Origin: Dinochytrium kinnereticum
Taxonomy: Eukaryota > Chytridiomycota > Chytridiomycetes > Chytridiales > Chytridiaceae
Assembly (NCBI GenBank): GCA_027604005.1
Contig: JADGJT010000128.1
Location: 4,792-50,147 of the forward strand
Reading direction: 5' to 3'
DNA length: 45,356 nt
Position 1 is the stretch's first letter. Each line of letters begins with the position of its first letter. The notes beneath the pieces were generated by a model, which did no database searches, had not been told where the DNA came from, and saw nothing but the letters and a program-made list of their open reading frames with translations. This document shows positions 31,201 through 42,398 of this stretch, piece by piece. A program made the translations under genes and the position numbers.

Positions 31201-32601
31201 CTCCAGCTCAAGATCCGTCTCGCTGGTCCCAGCCGACTGGGAAAGATGAGTAGAAGGAATCTCTGCGAGTTTTTCAAGTTGTTCAACGTTCTTCAGCTTC
31301 AAGTTTGCATCTTGCGCCGCTACGACAAAGTACCTCACGGGCAGGAGTAGCTTTCCGGCAACTTGGTTAACTTGTGTTATCGCATCCGGAGGAGGCCATA
31401 GACTGCATGCAACACGGGCTGCGATGACAAGCTGAGACAAGAGTGATAGGATATTGTGGTGGTGTGATCTGAGGGCGACATGAGAAGTTAGCTCAATAGA
31501 ATTCTTGGAAACCGTCCCTGAAGCATAGAAAAGGAGTCGTATAGAGCCAAGAACAGCTTCCACCCCGTGAAGAAGCGCCTTCCGATCTTCCTGCTCTAAG
31601 ATGGTCCCGAGATCAGACAGTGAGTGAGAAATATTGGCCAGTAGCTGCTCCCAGGTAACGCGACCACTGGTCGGCAAGTTGGGGGCCATACGCTGGAGGA
31701 GATCACGGGGATGCGCTTTGCTTTTTTGAGAATCCGACACCGACTCTGAAAGCCTTAAAGAGGCATCTTTTGCCATCACCAAAGAAGGATCCTGCCTCGC
31801 TGTCTCCATAAACAAAAGCGTGGACCGCTTCACAGCCTTCTCCTTCATAGAAATTTTAGCGTTACGGGTGAGTCGAAAGCAAGCCACTTACAGCTTTAGT
31901 GACCTCGTCCAAATTGTACGTGGTTTGGTTGGTCTGTACGTTAAAAAAGTATACTTGCCCATGGGTGGTGGCTTTCATGCGCCATGCGGGAGGAAGCTAC
32001 AATGATGTGAAGTCACGAAAGAAAGACTGAGAAAATGAAATGGATTCCCTTGTTTACCTTTATGTTTTGTAAAGGGTCGTTTGTCACTTCATCTGGCTTT
32101 AATGCGTTCGCAAGAGATCCACTTCTGCCCCTAGATCCTGCAGAACTAAGTTAGACGAGCATATTATCCAGCTGCATCAGGGGTGCAATAGTTCAACGGA
32201 AAGTAGTGACGCTTACCGAGCTCTCGTGGCGGTATTTCATATCCACCCATGGTGCGAGCTTGAGGATCCTGTAAACCATACAAAATTAGTAATGTAAAGC
32301 ATTCCAGGCAACAGATTAGACTTGCCACACGAGCGTTAGATGAGAGAGGACGACTTTCGACGAAGTTTGAAGGAAACCACCCTGTATGGTAAACGGAATT
32401 AAATGAGGATTTGGGGGGGATTCTATAGGCATCAGACGAACCTCGAGCCCCGTTGAGTCCACCATCCCACCATCCCGAAGCATCCTTTGCAATCACGTCT
32501 ATGATATCTCCTTTCTGAAAGGATAGGCATGTGGCGTCTTTCGCCTCATAGCTATGGAGGGCAATAACCGAGTCAATGTATTCGACGTGCTGCGTTCCCA
32601 T
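28253..32601 (-). CDS. CDC25: Ras guanine-nucleotide exchange factor (Cdc25/SOS type) with SH3 and WW domains
   Basis: Activates Ras by GDP release. Exons: 32601-32442, 32381-32326, 32268-32217, 32137-32058, 31996-31892, 31842-30124, 30070-29932, 29853-29688, 29624-29201, 29136-29047, 28942-28850, 28778-28525, 28442-28253; 1175 residues. SH3 about 8-66 (VIALHSYEAKDATCLSF, GWWDGGLNGARGWFPSNFVE). WW about 117-150 (LPPAWRMKATTHGQVYFFN, NQTTYNL). Helical, Ser/Pro-rich middle to about 725. RasGEF_N about 733-850 (GTLEALVQRLTLHDQPVDAT, TFLMMFRCF). Catalytic Cdc25 homology about 900-1150 (DIDPLEIVRQLTIAQ, NNYELLMSFLSALNSSAISR, PFLGLYLTDLTFVADGNP). It resembles fungal Cdc25 proteins. Intron 2 begins GCAAGT after GTG (GC-AG), or GTGGCA three bases earlier; both keep frame. 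Confidence 0.93.
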
Positions 32602-33572
32602 ATTGCCCCCTGCAGCTGGACGAGTCCAAAGGTGTCCGTGTTCTTATAGTTTTGGTATGATGCGACTTCAGCAGTGAAGCCTCCTCGGCGTACAATTCAG
32701 GCAGACAGTCGAGCAGTGGAGGAAGCCAGCAAGTGGTGTGAGATTAAGCGGATCCTTTAGTCGTGAGCTATGAGGCAGTTCGAAAGCAAAGTTGATGCAA
32801 GGGCGTGATCGCGTTTCTGATTGGAAGAGATCACAACATGCCTTTGTTCCCACAAGACGAGAAGGCGAAAAGGTAATGTTCACAACGCCTTTCGCGCCCA
32901 TATGCCATCTCATTTTAATCATTGAAACGCCGACCAGCAACCAAGAAAACGGAGGTTTACTCAGACCAACGGGAGCGGCTGGCCCGCTTAAGCCTTTGCT
33001 CGCTGCATTCAGGGGGGTGGTCGCTCTCATTTGTTTCAGCTTATCGCAGAAATGTCTCCGCACCAATTGGCCCCCTCCGCCCCACCAAGGCTTAATTTGG
33101 AGCACTATCCATTCACATCTCAAGAACAGATTCGCGTGTTAGACAGCGTTGATATTTCATCTGAGTTGCTGTAAATTGCGTCTCATCAACATTTGCCGCG
33201 TCTTGAGTCTTTGCCATGCCCAATGAATGCGTGGACCTACAAGTTCTAACTTCAGTCTGGCCATACACCGATCAATTAGTGTGATGGAATGGTTGAGAGC
33301 TCGTTTCTGTTCACGTCCATTCCCTTTTCATTTTGGACTGGCGCTCACGGGTGAAGCCATGAATATTCCTCTAGAGCAAGGAAACAACCCCGTCGCTCAG
33401 ATATACTCTGGACTGTAGCCCTTTTACTCTTCCAGTACGAAAAAATTGACTTGAAGTTCCTGCAGCCAATTTTCTCCAAGCGATCGCCAACAGACCTTGC
33501 AGCAAGCCATCAACTTGCCGAAGAATCGCCCGAGTCGACCGACAGTTCATTCATCCCCTGCACCGTGCCATT
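32602..33572. other. Divergent intergenic region between RasGEF (-) and the membrane-anchored protein (+)
   Basis: About 970 bp. Opposite-strand frames of 116 and 151 codons overlap one another at 32668-33142; neither has a recognisable domain or consistent codon use, so I do not call a gene. It probably holds two promoters. Confidence 0.4.
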
Positions 33573-34645
33573 ATGAACATACTCAGCATCGTTGGGATCA
33601 TCGGTCTAGGCGCCGCTGCTTTTGCCTACTTCTTTATCTTCAAAAAGGGCGAGGATGGTGCCTCAAGTGCCAAGGCGGCATCCAAGAAAGCAAAGAAGAA
33701 GAAGGCGAAGAAGTCTTCTAGCGGCTTGGCTGCCACGATTGAAACCAGTGGGATCCCAGGAGAAAGCGCATTGCTAGCGCCGGCCCTGGCCTCACCATCT
33801 CCATCTCCAGTTGTATACAAGGCCTCTGAACGTGAATCCGCAACCACATCGTCCCCTAAACCCACACTTACAAAGGATACCCCCCCTCCCCCTTCGCCTT
33901 CCAAGAAGAAAGGAAAGGCCTCGAAGCCGCAGTTGGATAAAGTCCCGAACAGCTCAAACAAGCCAAAGGAGGAGACCCTAAATCCACCACAGAAACAACC
34001 CCAGATCACTGTCGCGCCCCCTTCGAAGCCAAAGCCCATCTTACCATCTCCGTCTAAGGAGTCAGGTCCGAAGCCTGCCGTGCTGGACACTTCACTATCT
34101 AACTCATCTGATGATGAGGGGCATGCATCGCGCATTCTGCGAGTAAAGGGGTCCGATCGGGATCTCTCTGCATCTGAGGAGGCAGAGGATGGTTGGATGG
34201 TTGTGAAGGATGTTCCAAGTAAGAATCGTGTCTCATCATCGTTTCAATGTTGTTGTAAACTAACTATCATCTTGTGAAATTCTTAGAAAAACCCCCCACC
34301 ATCCGCCTTGTCTCCTCCTCTTCCTCATCCCACTCATATCCTGCCTCCTCATCGTCCTCTTCTTCTGCCTCTGCAGATGGGCTGACCAAGAAGCAAAGAG
34401 AGAACCAACGGAAGACAGAGCGCGCCAAAGCAGAAAAGAAGGCATTTGAAGATCTTCAACAGCAACGTATGAAAGAGTATCGGAGAGCCCAACAGAAGGA
34501 GAATTTGGAGAAGCTTTCAAAAGAAGAGAGAGATAAGGCCATAGCGAAAGCTTTGGCGCGGAACGGTGCGCCTGCCTCATCGTCTTCGGCAAAAAAGGAG
34601 GGAGGCTCCGCTGGATGGAACGTTTCTGGGGGTATTTGGGACTGA
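33573..34645 (+). CDS. Signal-anchored membrane protein with Lys-rich linker and charged coiled coil
   Basis: Family not recognised with certainty. Exons 33573-34218 and 34287-34645 (phase 1); 334 residues. Residues 4-23 form one hydrophobic N-terminal segment (ILSIVGIIGLGAAAFAYFFI), immediately followed by KKGE and a run of lysines (KKAKKKKAKK), so the bulk should be cytosolic. The middle is Pro/Ser/Lys-rich and disordered, with an acidic patch (SSDDEG). The C-terminal 90 residues form a highly charged helix (LTKKQRENQRKTERAKAEKK, LQQQRMKEYRRAQQKE) ending in a Trp-containing tail (GWNVSGGIWD). The layout suggests an ER- or outer-membrane-anchored RNA/ribosome-associated protein; this is inference. 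Confidence 0.85.
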
Positions 34646-35153
34646 TGGTGGGTGTATTCTTTGTTGAAGTTCTGGGCTCCTTTGGGTTGGGATGTTCAGA
34701 TTGAATGCATAGAGCTCTGAGGTTGCCCCTCCTTTTGCTTCCCCTCCTTCTTTTCCATTCTATGGGATGCCGGGATCCTTTCTTCTGCTTTAAGCGAAGG
34801 CCGATCAATCAGGCCACGAAATGAAGCGAGATTTTTTTCATTATATCAATTCTAACCATTATCCTAACGCCTTTCGACCTTCTTAGCCCTTCCATCTTTC
34901 ATTGTTTGAAAGAAATGGGTGTCCAACCTATCGCGTTCCTTTTTGCGCCTTTTTTTTCTCGCTTCTGACTTGAGGACCTTCATTTTTGATGCAACCCGTG
35001 GCCTGTGTGTGGTATGAGCCTTTAGAGATAATACTAGCATTGATGCATTTAATATCGTATACATCCACCAATTGTTTTTATCTTTTATGTATGTGAGAAT
35101 ACGGCGATGTTTCCGTGAATGCTATCTTAAGCCCTCCCGCATCGTCCATCGCC
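34646..35153. other. Convergent 3' flanks of the membrane-anchored gene and IPMK
   Basis: About 500 bp. It contains a short basic minus-strand frame (34864-35064) listed separately. Confidence 0.4.
34864..35064 (-). CDS. Possible small basic protein or 3' exon (66 codons)
   Basis: Not recognised. The second half is strikingly basic and helix-like (SKMKVLKSEARKKRRKKERD, then FFQTMKDGRAKKVERR), as in nucleolar or ribosome-assembly proteins. The first 15 codons are less convincing, and CTCTAAAG just before them could be a 3' splice site, making this the last exon of a gene. No matching upstream exon was found in the 90 bp before the IPMK stop. It could also be chance in purine-rich DNA. Confidence 0.3.
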   Translation of the reverse strand: MYTILNASMLVLSLKAHTTHRPRVASKMKVLKSEARKKRRKKERDRLDTHFFQTMKDGRAKKVERR

Positions 35154-36803
35154 TTACAGCCCTTGCAAAACCTCTTCCAGGTACTTTAGAAGGTTACTTA
35201 GTCCAAAGATGGCACCTTCATCTGGTCCAATGCCGGCCTCAAAGTGAGCATGCGCGAAATCAATCAGTTTAAAGACCACTCTCTCCTCAGTGTCACTATC
35301 ATCGTCGTTGAGGACTTGAAGGTTACTGGCTCTGTCAGTGCCTACTGAATCCAGCGACGACGCTGGTGCGGATTCCGACGCGTCGGTATCGAAAGAGACC
35401 AGGTCGGACCTGCCACGCCCAGACGTTGAAGAATTTCCATCATCGACAACTGAGTCCGGAGCAGACAGTGATGGCAGAGAGTCTCTCGAAGATACGTTAA
35501 CCTGCAACTCACGTCCAACCGATGAAGTCTCTGACGTGGCCAGGCTCTCATTCACTTCAGCTTCGGAGAAACGCTCCGAAATAGCTAATAGGGAGGTAGG
35601 ACCTATATCGTTTACCACTTTAACTCTTTTGCCACCTCCCTCTCCCACGTTATCCGTGTCCCGCAGTCGCTTCCTCCCTTCGGCTTCATAAGCGACAAGT
35701 AATGAGCTTGCAAACATGCGACATTCAACGCCTTTCAGGGCTTCTATAAGCCTTAATGTCTTCTTCTGTAAGCATCTGACCACCTTCTTCGGATTTTTCG
35801 CACGAGAAAAAAAGAAGCTGAACCCCGAGCCAAGAGTATCAGTGGTGAGAGAACGTCCATACTCCTTCCCAAATGATTCAAAAGATGCTGTCGACGGGCT
35901 GTAGAGCTGCGTTTCTCATTCAGTCAAGAAAATGACAACATTTGAAGCTGCGGCTCGTACCTTCATTCCGCATATCCTCAAGCCGGTTTCGGCAGAGGTG
36001 GTAATCTCGGCCTGGACCTTCATCCGTTCGATCTTTTCTGGAGAGGCGTCATCTCCATAGAGCCGCACTCCAATCTTGACGTCAGCTATGCACGGACCCA
36101 CCAATCCCCCCAAGACGTTCTCGATTAATATCGTAACCCGTTCCTTACTCTGTTCCCCAGCCTCTGGCGTGTTCACCTTCCGCATCAACTCGCAATGCTC
36201 TCTCACCCCATAAAATGATGGAACAAATTCTTCGAGTGCAGTGCCTACAGTACAGCGGTAGAATCGTTCTTCAATAGTTGTTGAAGGTTTAGCGAGTGTT
36301 GTGTCGTCAATTATAAACAGTGAGTCCTTGTGCCCCGCGACTAGGTGATCAAATGGCGCCAATCGAGAAGCATCTTGAAGGGAAACGCTTACGACAGCCT
36401 CCTCAGTCCGTTTCGGCGATCCGACCGTCCGAGCTGGCCTCGTACCAGTCGAAAGTGGACGCTTCTCGCCAGCTAGCGAATTCAAGCTATGCAAGGATAC
36501 CGCCGTTGCCGCAGATGCCGCAGCAACATCTATTCTCTCCAACGACTTAAGCTTTAGGCATTCATGATCCACCCTGGGAGAAAATGGCTGCTTCTTGGTC
36601 GCAGCTACCTCCAACCCATTTGTTGCGGCATGGGCATCCCGCTTTGGCGACTTGACATATCGCACCGACTCCTCGCCATTCTCCAGCGCTCGTCTATGCG
36701 CCAAAGCTGCCACAGCCTCCAGGCGGGGCGGGGATTTGGGGGATGGTGCGTCGGTTTCAGTTGGTAATGCAACATGGCGGTGGTGGCCATGGGGAGATCG
36801 CAT
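35154..36803 (-). CDS. IPMK: Inositol polyphosphate multikinase (Arg82/IPMK type)
   Basis: Phosphorylates soluble inositol phosphates (IP3 to IP5 in the family), mainly in the nucleus. Exons 36803-35961 and 35906-35154 (phase 0); 531 residues. The N-terminal ~140 residues are disordered. The catalytic signature PxxxDxKxG is PCIADVKIG at 237-245, followed by ASPEKIERM and TTSAETGLRICGMKLY, which favours IPMK over IP6K or IP3K. The SSLL-type block (ASSLLVAYE, about 347-355) and IDFAH (496-500, metal binding) are present. About 140 residues, acidic and Ser-rich, separate them; yeast Arg82 also has an acidic insert there. The start lies only 123 bp beyond the stop of the importin gene on the same strand. 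Confidence 0.92.
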
Positions 36804-36926
36804 TTTTTCGGTGAGATTATGGTTGCCGGTGTTTGAACATCAAGTGTTTACAAAGGCAGTTCTTTTGTATTGGACTCATTGAAGGACAAGCTGCGGTCGA
36901 TATATGATATTCGAAGCCAAGCTTGT

Positions 36927-39900
36927 TTACACCAGATGTGTTGATGCTCCGTCTGCAAAGGACCTGTTTAGACACCGAATGGAAGGACGAATGGGACTTA
37001 CATGCTGTGTCTTGAAGGTTACGACTCTTCAAGCTGAACCTTGCCATCATCTCCCTAAATTCCTTCGGATTCGTGCTGTAGTAAGGAGAGTAGTAAGATA
37101 CAAATTCATCTAGGGCCAAAAAAAAAGGTGCAATAGTACGTACGTAAACATCCCCTTAACCACCACCTCCTTGTCAGAATTCGTACAAAACCTGGATGGA
37201 ATTCCATCACCAGAAAGAGCAGCAACGAACCAATTCCTAGCTTCATAGGGAAACCTTTTAACAATCTCATGAAGCAGTCCGCTAAGCAGAGAGACCATGG
37301 ATGATGGCTGTGCACCACCAATACCCTTAATCAACGAGAATGAATCATAGACACATACAGTTAGTTACATAGAAGTATAAGCATCTGATCAACAAGGGAA
37401 AGAATAAGAAACTTCAAGCGGAGGCGTCAACCTTTAAGTTCAACGAGCAGGACAGAAACTCACCATAATGGCAACCCCCACAATGACTCCTGTCACCCCT
37501 CTCACGATCTCCTCCATACCCTCCTTCAATCTCCCCGCCTCCTCCCTCTTCGCCTGAGCGATCCCTGCCTCCTCTCTAACCATCTCAGCCGTGTCACCCC
37601 CAGCCTTCCGCCTTCTCCTGTCTCTTCTCCTTCTTAGAGCATCATCCCCAGCTAAAGGATCAAATGCAACGCATGACTTGAAGAATTCGATTGCCGAAAT
37701 AGCAGAGAGCCGTTCTTGTGAGCGAATGCCAAGGGGAAGAACTTGGGTAAATATTTGAGAAAGCAGCTCCGGAGGTAGTGTCAGTAGCACCCATGGGTGA
37801 GTGTGGAGAACCTAATGTGTATGATTGCCATGGAAAGTCAAACAGTGATAAGATAAATAACAGTCAGACGCGACGGTACAATCAAACAATACAATAAAGA
37901 AGGGAAAAAACCCCACCTTTCCGATAAAACGGAAGAATCCCTCACAAACATCCGGAAATTCCTCAATACCACCCACAGCCAAAACCTCACAGCATCCCAT
38001 AGAGACTCCACCAACAACATCCCTAAGCCAGACCCTAGACCCACCACCTGCAGCATTAGGGCCATCATCAGAGACATTCTGAACAAGCAGAGTCAGGGAT
38101 TTAAGCACAAATGGCGACCGATTTCTCTCAAAAAGGCCAGAGAGGTGAGATGCGAGATGATCTACTTGTGGCCGGAAGATTTGAGGGGGCGAACCTGTGA
38201 GAGTTTCATTCACAAAGTTGGAGACGGCCTATTTTCGAGGGGAAATCAGAAATTCCGTATCATAAATCGATGAACGAAACAGCAAAAAAAAAAAAAAAAA
38301 AAAAGGCTGGACAAGGGTAGTTTATATCGATACCTACCTCTACCACGTCCCGGTCTAAAACAAACAAACCCCCCACACCTAAAATGCACTCCCAAACACC
38401 CCTCCCCGCATCCTCTGCCTCCTTTAGAACTCCTGCTCCAAACACCCCCTCACCCTCCTCAACCAAGACCCCTTCAACAACCGCCTCGTCCTCCTCATCA
38501 CCTTCTTGAACACCTTGGCAAACCCCCCTTAGCATTCCTACAACTTCCAAGACAATCTCTCGTTCCGCACAGGCCGCTAAGAAGCCCTCGGGAGTCGGGA
38601 GGGTGGTTGAGGAGATAGTTGCAGAAAGGTGATGAAGGGTCTTACGAAGATCAGAGGTAAGTGATGCAAGGATTCGCGTTAGTAGTGGGAGTTGAAGGGA
38701 GGGTGGAAGAGGTTGTAGAGTTCGCGAGACGGCGCGGAGAAGTTTCGGTTGGTCTTGGGCCTTTGTTTCCGAGATCAGTCCAGTATCAGTAATAGTACCT
38801 GATTGAATAAAAAGATATACAACCCACCCCAACACGAACTCCATTCCGCATCCATCCTTCAACAAGTTCTCCAGATACACCTCCGTTTGCAATCACCTTT
38901 CGGCAATGGTCACAAACTTCGTCTAGAGCGTTTACGGCTGCTCGTGAACTGTAAGGGATACCGGCGGCGACGAGAAGAAATCTCACAACGGACAGAACAT
39001 ATTGTGGGTGCCGAGCGAGCCATTGAGGATGGCGCGGAGCCGCTAATATATCCAAATGACATGATGACAGAAATATCAAAAAAAACAAAAATTAGTAAAA
39101 TAGAATATACATATTGAAAACAAACCAATAAGGAGACACATTCCCACAATGACCCTCCCAAAACTTCTAGTAAGCTCCCCAGTTCCAAACACTCCTCCTC
39201 CAGCCGCCAAAAGTCCGACCAAAACCCCAAGTACCCCTTCCCCAAAAACACCTTGAAGACCTCCTCCGTCCCTAACAGATACCTCCTCAGCACAAGCCTT
39301 AATGCAAAACAATGCGGCCTCAACGCGCTCTAGAATATCCTCAGGGGCGGAAGCGGGAGAGGAGAGAAAAGATGGGATAAAGGTGCATTCCTGCATGCAA
39401 ACGGAGGCAAGGTGGATATCCATAGATGCTGTAAGAATCTTACGGCAGGAAAGGAGAATCTCCGTGGCATCCTGACGGTAACTACGGAAGCGGTCTCGGT
39501 ACTCTAGTTTTTAATTTTACAATGATAGTACGTTAAACTCAAAAATAAAAGATCTAGGTCAACCGTATGGAGAAAAGAAATTGCAATCATAAAAGAAAAT
39601 CGAAACGCACCTGAACTCCATGCGGCCCACTCCTCAATCCCAGGCCTCCGAACTTTCCATCTAAAAATCCCTAATAGTCTGCTGAAAATCTCGACAGAAA
39701 CCCTCCAAACCCTCTCAGCTTCCTCGAGCTCCCCTTGCCCGCTACCCCCACCTCCTGCAAGGTCAGAGGCGATCCGAATTCGATCTAGTCGATGTATATT
39801 GGCTCTGCCAGCCGCGCCGCCAACGAAAACGGGCTTCCCTGTAGCAGGGTCCGTCGTAAAGTCTGGGAAAGGTACCATTGGATCGGCATGCGAAGAAGAA

Positions 39901-41569
39901 GGCCTCGGGAAGACAAGCTCACCGGTGAGTACCTCTTCGATCTCGTACCAGAACTCATTTGGGATATTCCTGAAAAGTAAGGGTAAGATAAAGATTGAAG
40001 TCCCACGAATGCATTACGATATTTCTTCGTCGACACCGTAGAACCCCGGAAAGGATGAACAGGCAAGGACCATTTCCAAAAGGGTGAGAACGTCGGGGCG
40101 TGTCATATTTTTTACGATGAATTTCGGGAACTTCTCGCCGAGAGATGTAATTATCTCGCATAGAGGTTGAAGGGATGCTGGATCGAGCTCTAATAGAAAC
40201 CCAGGTACGAAGCGGCTTAGCTTTACCTTCTAATGTAGTGATAAAAAGAAAAATAAGGTGATCTAAGCACATACCCTTTAAAGCCCTATCAAACTCTGAT
40301 CGGAGCCACCCTGAAGTAAGTACAGGCAGCAATGTTTGACAGACAGTCTCCTCATATGGTCGAAGAAGAGGTAAGGAGAGAAGCTCGACGAGGACCTTTG
40401 AAGCAATCTCGTAGGTCTCCGGGATAGTAAGGTGAGAAATGACGGTTTGAATGGTTGTTCCAACATATCTAAAGGCAGTTAATAACAAAAAGTAACAAAC
40501 ATATGAGGAAACAAAAGAAGAAGAAACCTAATTAACTATGTATCTACTCACTCAATAGGCATTCCCCCATCCAACTGTGCCCAACTCAAAACGCACTCCA
40601 GAGCCTTCTTCTTCAACTCGACAAGATTCTCCCTGTATCCTCCTCCATTCTCAGTTGCATTGGAACGGGGTGGAAACTCCAAAGCCATAACGGTCCCCAC
40701 GCATCCCAGCGCAACCCCAACCTCTCCCAAAACAACAGCGGAGTGGAATCTGACTCTTCTAGACTCGGAAGAGAACACAGTCCTCCTAATCTCCTCGGGC
40801 AGAACGGTAAGAAAATCGAGAAGGGTAAGCTCTATCGCGATGGAGAGGGAGGGATCTGGGGAAGATTGTATGCGGGATTGGAGGTGGGTGATTGTGTCGA
40901 CTAGAGGTGTCGACCAGGTTTCGGGCACAGTCTTGAACATGAGTCCAGCAAGCTGTTGTCATAGATATTGGTTACTTTGCCTAAAAAATAAAAGAGTCTG
41001 CAAAGGTACTCACACAAGCACATAGCTTTTTGGTTACAAATGAGGGACCTCCAGATGAGAGGCAAAGCTGCTGTATAAGCTCATCTCTTAAATTCAGCGT
41101 GTCCTCCTGCACTAATGAATCCCTAATATCAGTAGAATAGAATGGAGTTGATACTGGGCCACGTTGAAAACAAGAAAAAGGGATAGGCAATAAACAACGT
41201 AAACTGAGAGGAAAGATACTTGCCAGTCCCTAGATATCTTCACGAGCAACGTTGATGCCCCAAAGAATCTCACCTCGCTGGCCTGAATGCAATAAAAGAC
41301 GAATCTGTAAGATCTCTGTCGATGCGAAGAAAAGCTCTGGCGGAAAGGGAAAGGGCAACGAAAAAGGGGAAACATGAGACCTGCGAGGAAGCAAGGATGA
41401 TCCTCGAAAGAGGCCAAGCCTCATTGAGGCGCTGGAAAGATTGCAGCCAGTCTTCCGCCTCCTTCCTCGCCTGAGGGGAGGAAGAGGGTGCATACAGTTG
41501 AGCGATCGCGGCTTCAACCTGCATTCTCAATTGCTGCAGCTGGAGCTGCAGACCGTCGGATTGCTGCAT
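36927..41569 (-). CDS. IPO13: Importin-13-type karyopherin beta
   Basis: Nuclear transport receptor of the importin-13/transportin-3 group, a HEAT-repeat superhelix that binds RanGTP through its N-terminal region. Fifteen exons: 41569-41381, 41282-41220, 41106-41014, 40952-40552, 40468-40275, 40189-40018, 39969-39611, 39503-39126, 39042-38881, 38798-38338, 38228-37917, 37811-37464, 37325-37144, 37075-37002, 36952-36927; 1137 residues (human IPO13 963). Family blocks: ARKEAEDWLQSFQRLNEAW, ASEVRFFGASTLLVKI, PGFYGVDEE..NEFWYEIEEVL (IPO13: PGHYPVNE..FWYTLQ), YREDRFR-like EYRDRFRSYRQD, SRAAVNALDEVC, GIGGAQPSSMVSLLSGLL, NPKEFREMMARFSLKSRNLQ. Extra length comes from Gly/Glu-rich loops. The acceptors at 40189 and 37075 were chosen by phase and pyrimidine tract and are the least sure. 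Confidence 0.9.
38284..38304. repeat. A21 homopolymer
   Basis: Uninterrupted run of 21 A on the plus strand, inside the importin intron between exons 10 and 11 (T21 on the coding strand). Length is uncertain in most sequencing. Confidence 0.85.
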
Positions 41570-42312
41570 GCGAATCTGATTCCCTTCTGCTCAAAGTACT
41601 TGCGAAAGACAGGTTAACCTCGGCGCCAGTTGCAGTGTGGGATGCGCGAGGGAGTCCAGAGGTTCAAGTTCAAAAAATCAGCTCTGGAATTTGCCAACAT
41701 GACATGCAAACAGTCACCAACGCAGTCTACGTACTCGCAAGCTTCTCGTGCTGGCTGGTGGGGATGTTCTACTCATATCTTTCTTCATCGCGTTCACCAC
41801 GAAGACTTTTATATCAGTGACTACAACCGCAGCTTCTGTGCGGTTGGAAGGGGTGCCAATCTGCTTGCGCATACCCCAATGCGCGCGTAAACTCACTGTA
41901 TGGGGGGGTTACGTCTGGAATATATTTATTATGGAGCATCCAAAACCGAAGGAAGCCACTTGAGCCAACGAAATCAAACTTATTAAACGTGCGGAAGTAT
42001 TACATTACGGTCGGTTCCAACAGCTTACGCCAAAAGCACCCACCGCCAGTTTTCGCGCTCACGCCATCCTTCCTTCTCCCAAGGTTAACGAAATCAATGG
42101 TGGGGTGTAAGCTGAACTGCCGCGCGTGCGCGTGCGTTTGCTGTGGATAGAATGAGGCGGGATCGCACCTTTTTTTTTTGAGGGCTCTGCATTCATTTTC
42201 GCCAAAGCCGCTCACTTCACTCAGCGAGCAATCGACGTTTTGCCACAGCCTCAAAAGGCAGCCATCGGACTACCCAACCAGCAAGTAAGAGTGAAGGACG
42301 TGGTTAAGGACC
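41570..42312. other. Divergent promoter region between the importin (-) and annexin (+) genes
   Basis: About 740 bp with no supported gene. It contains an alternating purine/pyrimidine GC stretch (CCGCGCGTGCGCGTGCG, near 42120) and a T10 run at about 42170. The 110-codon plus frame starting at 41488 overlaps the importin first exon on the other strand and is a shadow. Confidence 0.4.
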
Positions 42313-42365
42313 ATGAGCCAGTACCCAGGTCACTACCAGCAAAGCCAGCAACAACAACACTACTG

Positions 42366-42398
<33 letters not shown>

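Noticed and set aside
32668..33142. Overlapping 116- and 151-codon frames on opposite strands in the RasGEF upstream region
   Set aside because: They are complementary to each other, with no domain, no splice pattern and no start context; probably promoter DNA.
38284..38304. A21 run as a retroposed poly(A) tail
   Set aside because: It is inside an importin intron with no target-site duplication or adjacent mRNA-like copy.
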